64,000 nt of DNA from Carettochelys insculpta (Eukaryota > Chordata > Testudines > Carettochelyidae). Shown in pieces: positions 22,001 to 34,000 of this stretch (position 1 is its first letter; each line of letters opens with the position of its first letter). The stretch is taken from NCBI RefSeq assembly GCF_033958435.1, contig NC_134137.1:172621501-172685500 (forward strand). The letters are read 5' to 3'. Under the pieces are notes generated by a model that saw nothing but the letters and a program-made list of their open reading frames with translations, had not been told where the DNA came from and ran no database searches. The translations under genes were made by a program, and so were the position numbers.

Positions 22001-25000
22001 GAGGGCCCCTCCTGGACGGAGGCCGAGATCCGGGACCTGCTGGGACTCTGGGGCGAGGAGGAGGTGCTCCAGGTAGTAGGGAGCAAGAGGCGGAACTCGG
22101 ATGCGTTCGTTCGACTGGCCGACGGCCTGGCTGCCCGGGGTCACCCTGCCCGCACTCCTGACTACTACGTCAGGAGTAAGGTTAAAGAGCTGCGGCAGGG
22201 TTACGCCTGGGCCCAGGATGCAGCCAGCCGATCTAGGGCCGCCCCCATCACTTGCCCCTTTTACAGGGAGCTCAGGGCCATCCTGGGCCCCCAGCACACA
22301 TCCTCCCTCCCAGCCACTCTTGACACATCGGCCGACGAGCCCCAGCAGGCCCCAGAGACGGAGTCCGCCCCGGAGGCAAGCCCTGCACCCCAGGGGCCCC
22401 CCAGGAGCCCACCCCTGGGATGCCGGAGGAGGAGGAGGAGGGAGACTCCTCCAGCGACGGGGGGCTCCGCATTGCCCTCCCGTCCTGGAGCTCCAGCAGG
22501 GCATCCGCCCAGTGGGTGTCCCCCGACCGTGGGAGCGGACCATCAGATATGTACCCCCCAGTGCACACCCCCGGGGTTAAGGGGCGGGGGCAACAGACAT
22601 GACCAGGGCCCTCCACATGCCCAGATGACCATGGCCCCAAGGACAGCAGTGGCATGTCCCTCAGAAGAGTGCATCAGCCCCTGCCCCCACAGCACGACAG
22701 TGCCATGCCCCATCCCTGGGGATGGGGGGAGCGGAACCTAGGGTCCCCTGTGGGGAGCGGGGGGGGGGGGGACACCCATCATCATCATCAGCATCTCCTG
22801 GGGATGGGGATGGGAAACCAACAGCAGAGGGGTGGGGGGACAAGGGCCACGGGTCAGGGCCCACACTAACGGCTGTCTCCACTCTTCTTTCCCCGTGTTC
22901 CGCAGCTGCACCATCAGAGGGCCCAGAGAGCGCCGGCGAGGTGTCCGTCATCCCAGAGAGCCCACCAGGGCCATCCCAGCAGGTCAGCCCCTCGGCAGAG
23001 CACCGACCAGCCCCAGGATGAGGCCGACGGCGGAGCCACCCGCAGACGGCCACGGACCCCCAGCTGCTCGCGACCCTTCGGCGTCAGCTGGAGGTGTTGG
23101 AGTGGCGCCTGTGGGTGGAGGAGCGGCAGCTGGAGCTCCAAGAGCAAGCGGTGGCCTGGCGCCAGGAGGCTTGGGGGGCCTTCATGTGCACCTTTGAGTG
23201 CATAGCGCAACAGCTGGCCCCCCCGCTGCGCCACCCGCCACTCCACCTGCCGCCCCTCCACCGTCAGCCACCCTGGGGCCTGCTGCCGAGGGGGGCCGGG
23301 GGCCTGCGGACACTGGCTGGCCGTATTTTCCGGTTCTCCCGGCCCCCACCCAGACTCGCCCAGGGCTCCGGCCAAGATGTGGGTCGCGCCCCCCAACACC
23401 GGGCGCTGGACATTAGGGTGCGGGGCCGAGGACGTGGCCCCCCCTCCTTTGTACATATCCCCCATTTGTATATAGTTTTTGTTGGACCCCTGTTTTGTTA
23501 GCTGCCCCCCCATGTAAATAGTTTCCCCCTTTTTTTCTATGTTATTAATAAGAGGTTGCACTGTTTGGTTTGAAACAACATTTCCATTTATTTCAAAGAA
23601 AAGTGTGGGGGGGTGCTCTCGGGTGCTCTGTGGTGTGGGCGTGGGGGCAGGGAGTGTTGTGGAGGATGGGGGGATGCAGTGGGTGGCTCACCCGCACCTG
23701 GCCCTGCCAGCGTTCACCCCGCAGCCTGGTCAAAATGGGCCCGCAGGGCCTCCCATACCTGGATCCCCTGAGGGTCGACCTGGCGACTGGGGGCAGCGGG
23801 TGGCTGGACGTTGGCCCTGCCAGCCTCCACAGCCCAGCCCTGGAAGAAGGCCTCTCCCTTGCTCTCCACCAGGATGTGGAGCGCGCTGCACGCGCCCAAA
23901 ACCTGGGGGATGTTGGTGAGGCCTGCATCCAGGCGGGTGAGGAAACACCTCCAGCGCCCTTTGAGGCGGCCGAAAGTGCACTCGACCACCTGGCGTGCAT
24001 GGTTCAACCGCGTGTTGAACCGGTCCTGGCTGGCTGTGAGATGGCCCAGGTAAGGGTGCATGAGCCAGGGCCAGAGGGGGTACGCCGCGTTTGCGACGAC
24101 GCAAAGGGGCATGGTGGTGTCCCCAACAGGGATCTCCTGCTGGGATATGTAAGTCCCCGCCTCCAGCCGGCGGCACAGGCCTGAATTTCTGAATACCCAA
24201 GCGTCGCGGGTGCTGCCAGGCCAGCCAACATAAATGTCCAGGAAGCGGCCCCGGCTGTCCACCAAGGCCTGGAGGACCACGGAATGGTATCCCTTCCTAT
24301 TGAGGAAGCGTCCTCCGCTGTGCTCCGGGGCACAGATGGGGATATGGGTCCCATCCAGAGCCCCAAAGCAATTTGGGAAGCCCAGGCTGGCAAACCCCGC
24401 GATGGCAGCATCCGGGTCCCCAAGCCGCACGAGCCTGTGGAGGAGCAGGGCATTGATTGCACGGACGACCTGCAGGGGAAGGACATGAGAGAGCACCAGT
24501 AAGGGGTGTGCAGGGTGTGTCTGGCCCTCCACCCCCGGGCTCCCCCCCACCCCCCGGGTCCTCTTACCTCCATGAGGACAGCCCTGACGGTGGCCTTGCC
24601 CACGCCGAACTGCTGACCTATGGATCGGTAGCTGTCTGGAGTGGCCAGCTTCCAGACAGCGATGCCAACCCGTTTCTCGATGGTGAGGGCACGTCGCATG
24701 GAGGTGTCCTGGTGCCATAAGGCAGGGGTGAGCCACTGGCAGAGCTCCAGGAATGTCTGCCGGCTCATCTGGAAATTCTGGAGCCAGCGGTCGTCCCACT
24801 TGCTGAGCACCAGCCGGTCCCACCCGTCCGTGCTCGTGGGGTAGCTTCACAGCTGGCGGCGTGTGCGGCGGGGGAGGGGGGAGCGTCGGAGGGCAGCAAG
24901 GTCTGGGGCTGCTTCCTCATGCCCTGGGGGCAGCTCCTCTTCCACAAATGAAAGATGATCAGCTGCCTCCTGCATGGCACTAAGCAGGGCAAGCACTGCT

Positions 25001-28000
25001 CCTGCAGGGGCAGGTGTGTGGACCTCTGGCTGCTGCTGCTGCTGCTGCTGCTGGGGGTCCATACTGCTTCCACGGGGTGTGCATGCCTATGGCTCTGCAG
25101 ACCGCATGCTGTGCAGGCTGAGTGTGTCTGGGAGGGGCCCTTTAAGGGAGCGGCTAGCTGTTGCCCCGGAAGTGCTAGTCCGCCCTGTGACCCTGTCTGC
25201 AGCTGTTCCTGGCACCCTTATTTCGATGTGGGCCGCTTTGGTGTGTAGACGCTCCCCTGCAGCGCCTACTTCGATGTGGTGCTGCCCAATGTCGACGTTG
25301 AACGTCGACGGCACCAGCCCTGGAGGACGTGTAGACGCTATTCATCGAAATAGCTTATTTCAATTTCACTACATCGAAATAAGCTATTTCAATGTGGCAT
25401 CCCCGTGTAGACGTAGCTACAATGTCCAAAATACAAAAAGTCCAGTGTCAAGCAGGGGAAGAAACCTATCGCCCATAAGCCTTAAACAAGTTGATACTTG
25501 AACCAGAACAGCAAACAAGAACATTAGGGGAGCCAGAATGACAGAGTACTATAGACCATAGTCAGAGGATAAAGTGGATGGAGGAGACTGGTGAAAGGAG
25601 AACAGAAAGAAAGAGGTTACTCACTTCGTGCAGTAATGATGGTTCTTTGAGATGTGTGTCCCCATGAGTGCTCCATGGTACCACAGCACCGAGATTTTAC
25701 AAGCAGCACTCATTGGGGCTGTGCATGCATGATCCCAGCACACGCCATTTGTGCCACTGGGGATCCTGTGCAGCCCCACTCTCTCCTCAGTTACTTCACT
25801 GACACCCTAACTACATATATTGCACCAAATGGTGGGGAGGAGGACAAGACATGGAGCACCCATGGGGGAGACACATCACGAAGAACCATGGTTACCGCAC
25901 AAAGTGAATAACTTCTCTTTTTTCTTCGAGTGCTGTCCCTGTGGGTGCTCCATGGTAGGTGACTGTAAAACGGTACACCTCCTACTTGGATGGTAGGTTT
26001 TGATTCAGTGCAACTATTCAAGACAGTACTGCTTTAGCTACTGCCATATCTTTGTCTGCATGAGACTGTATCCCATAGTGTGTCATGAACCCCGTTACAG
26101 GACCATGTGGCTGCACAACATATGTCCTGTAATGGCACTCCCTTTAGGAAGGCTGTATGTCGCCACTGATCTTGTAGAGTGGGCTCTTGGAGCTGCTGAA
26201 AGGGGCTTATTTCTAAGGGAATATCATTGCACTATGCATGCAGATATGTCTCAATATGACCTTTCAGTGATGGATAAGAATAGTCTTTGCAATTTTCTAC
26301 ACAACCTTGTCCAATCTACACAGAAGGATATAACCCTTTTGACATTCAGCATGTGCTGTTTGGCTTCCGTATGGGAAACATGAGGCTTAGGGTAAAAGGT
26401 AGGAAGTATTATAGGTTCATTGATATGGAATTGAGAGCATACTTTCAGTAAAAAGGAGGGATGGGGTCGTGGAACCATTCTGTGTTTGTGGAAAATTATT
26501 TATGGGGGAGAGTCAGTCAAAGCAGCTATCTTGCTCATTTTTCAAGCCGATGTTATAGCCTCTAGAAACAGGGTTTTCATTGATAACATAGCTAGTGAAC
26601 ATGTGGCTAATGACTTGAATGGTGGTCCCATTAAGATATGAAGGACCAGTTCCAAATCCCAAGCCGGAGATATAAGTTTGTGTGAAATCATGATATTTTG
26701 TAGGCCTTTCCAGAATCTCTTTACTATTGGATGAGTGAATACTAAGGCACCTTCTACTGCTGGATGGAAGACTATAATTGCCGATAGGTGGAGTCAGAGT
26801 AAAGACGGTGATAGGTGAAGTATCAGAGGAGTAGCCAAATTAGTTTGGATCTCCAAAAACACAAAGAAATCCTATGGCACCTTATAGACTAACAGATATT
26901 TTGGAGCATAAGTTTTCATGGGAAAAGACCAAAGCGGGTCTTTGCCCACCTAAACTTATGCTCCAAAATATCTGTTAGTCTTTTAGGTGCCACAGGACTT
27001 CTTATTGTTTTAGTGATAGGTGAGTATCTTTTAGTTAAAGAAAGTGGTTAAGGATCGCGTGCAACAGGGCTTTTTTCGGTTTTATGCTCCTTCAGAGCAC
27101 CAGGACGAGATGAGATGCCACTTGGAGAGGTAAGTTTTGCGTGTTGTTTCTTGTCTGCTTTCTAACAGCATCTCTCTCCCTTGTTGGGAGTAGTGGTGCT
27201 TGTCTTCTGGAAGCCACACAGAAACCAGGCCGTCAGATGTAGGGTATGCAGTCTGGGGTGAAGCGTGGAACCCCTGCTCTGAAAGAGTAGGTCCAGATGT
27301 CTGGGAAGGAGGATGAAGAGATAGATGGGAAAGTAAGGAAAACCAGATCTGGCTGGGCCAAGCTGGAGCTATGAGGATGATTTATGCTCCATCTGTCTGG
27401 ATCTTCTTGAGGACTCTGGTGTTCATGCCTAGCAGGTATGAAACTGTGAGAAGGATGTTGTGCACAATACACCAGTTCCATAATTTTATGGCCTCTCTAC
27501 AAAGCGACTGTGAAAAGGCCCCTCCCTGAAAATTGACATAAAACATCATTGTGGTATTGTCCGTAAGAATCTGGACGGTCTTGCTTTGAACATGCAGGAG
27601 AAAGTGCTTGCAAGCACTGAAGACAGTACATAGCTTGAGAAGACTGATATGTAGTTTCTATTCGTCCTTGGTCCATCAACCTTGGACGTGATACTGCTGG
27701 CAATGCAATCCCCAACCAATGAGCGATGCAGCTGTTGTAATTTGATGAGCTGGTTGAGCACAGTGAAACTGGATCCCTACCAGAATGGTTTGTAATTGGG
27801 TCCACCAGCAGAGATTTGATTATATTCCAAGGTGTTGTCACCTGTCTGTGTATGTGATGTCTGGCAGGGATGTATATTGACACCAGCCAACGCTGAAGAC
27901 AGTGAAAATGTAGCTGAGCATTGGGAACAACATAAGTAGCGGTCACCATGTGACTGGGGAGGTGAATGCATGTAAGAGCAGGAACTGCAGAGCTGATGAC

Positions 28001-31000
28001 AAGTGGTGGTATAAGGCTCTTTATAGCTTCGTAACATTGCATAGGGAGATAAACACGAGCAGTCGTGGAGTTGAGCTGAGCTCCTATGAAGTCGATACGT
28101 GTGGTAGGTTCCAGTGTTGATTTGGCACTGTTGATGAGGAAACCTAGAGATTGTAGGAGTTGTCTCGTGGATTGTATCATGGCACTTGTGGAGTCTTGTG
28201 AAGCACCTCAAAGAAGACAAATCATTGAGATACAGGAATATGGTGATACCTTCCCATCTGACATGCATAGCTGCTGGTGCCAGAATTTTGGTGAATACCC
28301 TGGGGGCAGCTGAAAGGCTGAAGGGAAGGACTGTGTATTGATAATGTTGTGATCTGAGGGCAAAGCGCAAGAAATGCCTGTGAGTGGGTGAATGGTGATG
28401 TGGAAGTAAGCATTTTGAAGGTTAAGGGCTGCAAAACAGTCCCCTTCATCCAGTGGAGGGATTACAGAAGATAGCATGGTCATTTTGAAACACTGTTTGA
28501 GAATGTACTTGTCCAACCACTGTAGATCTAGGAGGGGGCTCCAATCCTGTTTTCTGTTAGGAAATAGTTTGAATAAAATCCTTTCCCTTGATGTTGTTTC
28601 AGAACTTGTTCTATGGTTCCGATTTGTCACAGGCGCTATATTTTGAGATGCAGTAAGATCTTGTGGGAAGGGTCCCTGCAGAGGGATGGTTACGGAGGGG
28701 AATGTTGGAGGGATAGAGAGTAGAAGGATAGTATATCCTTGAGCAATGATGTCTAAAACCCATCTGTCCATGGTTATTGGCATCCACCAGTGGTAAAAGG
28801 GATGTAGGCAGTGACGGAATATTTGAGAGTCCTCGTGCACTGGAGGATGTTGGAGGTTTGAAGAGCCCTCAACCAAATTTTCAAACCTGCTGCTTGGAGG
28901 CAGTTGATGCTGTTGAGTTATTACTCAGGGCTCTGTGCCTCTGACTTCGTAGCCTATTAGCATTTATGTTGATATGGCCTGTAAGACTGCCTAGGGAAAT
29001 ATTAATCTTTGAATCTGTGATATGGGGTGTATCTACTTTTGTGGAATGGAGGAGTGAACACTCCCAAAGTGCGCAAAGCAGTACATGCACCTTTGCGGGA
29101 ATGCAAAATCTCATCAGTATTTGCTGCAAAGAGTCTGATCTTATCAAACGTTAAATACTCCACCTTTGCCTGGAGGTCTTTTGGAACACCCACTGCTTGC
29201 AGCCATAATGTTCTTCTCTTGACTATGGCTGCAGCTATAGGTCTGTCTGCCATGTCAGCTGCATCTAGTGCCATTTGCATGGGTGTTTTAGATGCCGTAT
29301 ATCCTTCTTGGATTATGGATCTTAGGATAGGTCTTTTATCCTCAAGGAGACATTGAATCAGGTGATTAAGTTTTGAACAGTTATTGAAATCATGGTTAGC
29401 CAGGAGTGCTGTGTAATTGGCTATACATAACTGGAGTGCGGAAGATGAGTACTGCTTTTTCCCAAATAATTCTGAACGCCTGTGGCTCCTTATCGGCAAG
29501 AGAATTGGGCTGCAGATTATGAAATAGGAAATCTATGCCCTTTGTGGAAACAAAATATTTTTTTATCAGCACGCTTATTCGTAGGTATAGCTGTGGCTGG
29601 ATTTTGCCAGACTTCATCTGCTGCCTCCTTAATAGCTTCGTCTAGTGGTAAAGCCACTCTAGCAGAAGTAGGCGGATGTAGATTTTTTTAGACATTTGTA
29701 TTGGTTCTCTGGCATTTCTGATAGTGCGATCTCTTGACTACTAGCTACCCTCTTAAAGAGCTCTTGAAATTGTTTTAGGTCACCAGGAGAAGGATGGTCC
29801 ATGGGGTTGATAGCTTTGGCTTGTAAGATAGAAGATTTAACCGTGGGTGAATCTGGAGGTGACTGCCACTCAAGATCATCTGACATGTAAGTATCATGTA
29901 TATCTGTCTCTTGTTGTAGTGAATGGAAACTGATGTAATAGGGGACGGGTGGCACTGTGTCATGAAAGGAGATACTCTTGAGTGGTCACGAACAGGATCG
30001 CAACAATGGCAGGGTGACCAATTTGAAATAATAGGACTCATGAGGATGTTCTCCATAGTACTGCTGATGATAATCATGGTAGTCATGGGAAACATGGACT
30101 GCACTGAATGACGAATGCTATGAGGAAAGAACACTCCTATGTTTGTAGTATCCGTTGGCCTTAGCGTGCACTGAAGAATGAGATCAATACATATCATTAT
30201 AAAGAGGGCAATGTGACTGGTCAAACTTCGATGCCCCATAGAGAGAATTGTCTTTGCCTCCTTCATGTTGAAAGGGCAGCATAGGGGATGATGAGTGATA
30301 AGCAGGCACTGGTGATCCAATGGTGGAGACGGGGCTGTGGTCCTGTGAAACCACTCTATTGGATTTTGCTCTGGCTTTCTGTGGTGAAGTATGTGATTGT
30401 ACTCATTGATCCCTCAGCGCCAAGACATAACACAGTACCATGTGCTGCTCCAGCACTGGGAAGGATGCTTGTGGGGTTGGCACCACTTGAGCACTCGGCA
30501 CCGGAGCTGCTGCTGCTGCCGGTGACAAAGAGAGTACACCCATCTGCAGCACTATCAGTGATGCTGAGGTGGAAGTTGGCACCACTTTATGAGGAGCATG
30601 GCTTTTATGTGAAGAGACCAGGGCAACTTTAGGCTTTTGTATGCCTGATGTGCCTGGCTTATCACCGGTGCTCACCCTAGATAGAAGGGAGTAGGGGGGA
30701 AGGCTTGGATTTTGCCTTAGTGCTCACACAGGAGGAAGTGGAGTCCCTGTCAGAGAGGATTTTCACCACCTTATTTTGATCCTCCTGTGGTGGCTCAAGA
30801 GCCTTGTCAAAGTGGAGCATTTTTAAGTGTAGCTTCCTGTCCTTCCTGGCTCGAGTTGTGAGGCTCTTACATTGAGAACGCTTCTGTGGGACATGTGCCT
30901 CTCTGAGGCAGTGTATACACTCGGAACGGCCATATGAGGCAGGCATGGGCTCACAACACTTAGAACCTTTCTTCAACCCAGGTGAGGCAGACATCATGAA

Positions 31001-34000
31001 ATGGAGAATTTGTTGCTTGGCTTCTTCCTCTTTCTATTCCTTTCTTTCTTTTTTTTAAAGTAAATAGTCTCAGAGAACTATGTACAGTATAGAAGATGAC
31101 TAAAGAAGTAAATCCCAGCTAAGAGAGAAAAAAATTAGTCTCCAAATAAGTTAACTAAGAAATTCATGAAGAAACCACTAACTCTAAAATGAATTCTTTC
31201 TATTCTATAGGGCTGAGGAGAGAGGGGAGTGGATCTCCAGCCAAAGCCCAGAGCAGCGATGAAGGAACTGAAGAGAGAGTGGGGCTGTACATGATCCTCA
31301 GTGGTGCACACAGTGCAGCCCCACTGACTACTGCTTAGAAAATCTCCATACTGTGGTGCCGGGCAAGCCCAACACCTACTGTGAAGCACCCACAGGGACA
31401 GCATTCAAAGAATTTAAGGTGCCTTAAGAACTGGGGCAGAAAGGAACAGTAATTCTGAGCTATCCGTGAGAGTGTAGGGGAGGAGATGCTGGGCAGAGGG
31501 ATGGACCTAACTGCTCGTAGCCTGATATGTGATGCTCTGGGAGAAGGAGCTGATACAAGAGAGAAAAAAACCCAAACACACTACTGAGCACATCTGAGGA
31601 TAACGTGGTGGATGTAAGTGCACCAATAAGAGGCCTGTGCTGCAGTCAGGTATAGGGTTGCCAACATTCAACTTGCCCAAAACCACTCTTGCCACGCAAT
31701 CTCCTCCAAGGTCCTGCGCATGCCCTGCCCCTTCTCTAACATCCTGCTCCCACTCACTTCATCCCTATTCCGCAACACGCTCTCCATTGCTTGCTCTTCC
31801 CACTCACTCATTTTCACCAGGCTGGCTCGGGGGCTAGAACATGACAGAGTACAGCAACTCTGGCTTGAAGGTGTGGGCTCTAGGGTAGGGCCAAGGATGA
31901 AGGGCTTGGAGTGTATGAAGGGGCTCTGGACAGAGACTGAGGGGTTTGGAGTCTAAGAGGGAGATCAGGGCTGGGCTCCAGCTGAGGTGGCAGAAGGGTG
32001 CTCCTGTTTTCCAACAATGGCCAATGTCAAATGACCCAGAGGGAATAAACAGAACAGGTGATTCAAGTGATTCATCCATTATCACTCTCTTCCAGCTTCT
32101 GGCAAACAGAGGCCTATCTTGGCTAATTGCCATTGACCAAATTTATTAGCCCAATGATTCATATATTTGAGACAATCAGTGAAAAGATGTGGTTATTCTG
32201 AATTTAAGATATTCTAACCAGGAGTGATTTGAAATTTGGTTTTATGCTGAATCAAAACAAGAAAAAGAGTCCAATTTCCATTCAACAAAGATTTCAAAAA
32301 CTTTGTGTTATGGGACAATCAAAATATTCCACTCTAATATCACTCTTCTCCTAGGAAGTATTCATATGTCTAATTCTCCCCGCCTCAAAAACACTTTGAT
32401 TAAATTCCCACAAAATAAAACTATCACTCATGATTCAGAGTATGGCAACCTTTAGGCAGTCAATTCAAACTCCCTTTTCATTTATGTGGGGGTTTGTGAT
32501 TAATTAATCCTTAGATATGTTAATTGAAGGGTGAGTTCACAAGTATCAAAAGGTCCCTGATTCATTCCATCATCAGTTCCTCTTAGTTTGATGTTGATAT
32601 GGCAGCAAAATGAGGACAGACACATGCATGGAATTAAGCTCTTTTGTCTCAGCCAAGCTCATGGCTCTTTTGTAGGGATTGAAATACATGATTACAATCA
32701 ATACTGGACTGCCTGGCTCTTCCTAGTTCAACTCTTGTTCCAAGATGGAAGTGTACTATTGAGCTGGTATTTACCCCCCAACATGTTTATAAGTCTTAGG
32801 AAATGCAATGGGGCCTGGAATGGAAGGAAGGCAGCCTTGCCATTTTCTGGCCCAGACCGAGTCTTTCTGGGCTGTCGTGATAAGATCCAGGCTGGTGCCT
32901 GCTTTCTTTGCCTTGATGAGCTGAGGCAAAAGACAGAAGAAGGGGCAGAGGGAGGAGGAAAACTCAACCTTGTAATTAAGATTCCTGCCTGCTCCACCTG
33001 GACATATAAATATATATATTTTTAATTTATGAGAGGAAAGGCTGCCTTTGCAACCAGTGGCAATCTTCCCTTGTGGGAGCACTCATAATTCAAGGATGGT
33101 TGACATAAGAATCTCATCTTTGATTAACTTGTGGGGACTCTCTGCTGTTCATCTATCTAGTGCACTTGACTCACTGGACAGTACGTTGATGTGTGAGCAG
33201 TCCATTACGTCTAGTAATACCAACACACTGGGGAAGAAATTACACTGGTCAGAGCCGTTATTTCTTAACTATCTCATTGCAGAAAGCTCCCAAATAGAGG
33301 AGGAAAATGGCTGACAGAGGATACTCTAGAGAACTTACCTAAGGTATTAGGAGTGAGACATAAGCAAGTCCACATGATCTATGGGCAAATGAACTTTAAA
33401 GATTTTGATTATTCCTCTTGACAAAAAAAACAGGAAGGGGGACAAAGGAAAACAGTGTCTTTGTGTATTATTTTAAAAGTTAAAAATACCTTGAGGCAGA
33501 ATCATCTGATCTGCTTCATGCAGAATAAAATTACTTTCATTTTTATTTATTTTGATGGTAGAATCTAAGGCAGATTAATAGAAGTCGTGGGGGGAGGGGG
33601 ACAACACAGGAAATGTTAAGATGCCAGTCAAAAACTGTGGCTGATACAGTTGCAACAGCAAGTCAGGCACTCCATTGCTGTCAGCGTGGAGGCACTAAAG
33701 GCTAATAAACTGGCAGAAATGAGGGAAGAAAAGAGCTGCCCCTCAATTCTAAAGCTAGGAGAATTCCTGGCAGTCAATATAGCAAGATCATGGACTTGGA
33801 CTCTAACAAACCTGGTCTGCTTAAGGGAATTCTGCTTACAGTGCTGTCATGCTAGCAAGTGACAGATGCACAAGATCATGTACTATATAACTCATGACAT
33901 CCCAGATGACTGAATCTAAAACAACAGCTGCAATCCTTCTCAGAAAGAAATTGTTATGACTATTTAAAGACATTAGATGTTTTCCTTTTTGAAGATAAAT

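Larger units (their letters stand above)
21480..25418. mobile_element. Near-complete 3.9-kb PIF/Harbinger transposon with both genes, inactivated
   Basis: The ends are AACTGCGTCTACACG and, inverted, AGCTACGTCTACACG, with the 3-bp duplication ACA at 21477-21479 and 25419-25421. It holds two convergent genes, the standard Harbinger layout: a Myb/SANT-like DNA-binding gene on plus and a DDE transposase on minus. Sub-terminal palindromes contain TTCGAAAT and ATCGAAAT. The interior is far more GC- and CpG-rich than the intron around it, consistent with an incoming element not yet eroded. The transposase lies on the same strand as PKNOX1. Confidence 0.9.
25641..31409 (-). mobile_element. DIRS-like tyrosine-recombinase retrotransposon, copy 1
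   Basis: Inverted terminal repeats of about 180 bp are visible: 25648-25800 matches 31230-31405 inverted (TTCTTTGA, GAGATTTT, CAGCCCCACTCTCTC in the same order). A further copy of the extreme end lies at 25925-25965, resembling the internal complementary region of DIRS elements. Reading leftwards on minus come a gag-like ORF, a reverse transcriptase/RNase H, and a tyrosine-recombinase remnant. No LTR or target duplication is seen, which fits YR-mediated insertion. All ORFs carry stops or frameshifts. A Penelope hairpin is nested at 26824-27012. Confidence 0.8.

Noticed and set aside
22272..23561. Long minus-strand frames (127-224 codons) opposite the Myb/SANT gene
   Set aside because: Shadow frames of GC-rich coding sequence; the plus strand carries the recognisable Myb/SANT domain.
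23570..24184. 204-codon plus frame opposite the transposase
   Set aside because: Antisense shadow of the DDE core; no motif of its own.
25641..31409. Endogenous retrovirus or LTR retrotransposon
   Set aside because: No LTRs or protease/integrase blocks; ends are inverted repeats and the downstream gene resembles a tyrosine recombinase, so DIRS fits better.
32588..33025. 145-codon plus frame in intron 4
   Set aside because: No domain, no splice-flanked structure, and the opposite strand is equally open over 32728-33082; treated as chance.
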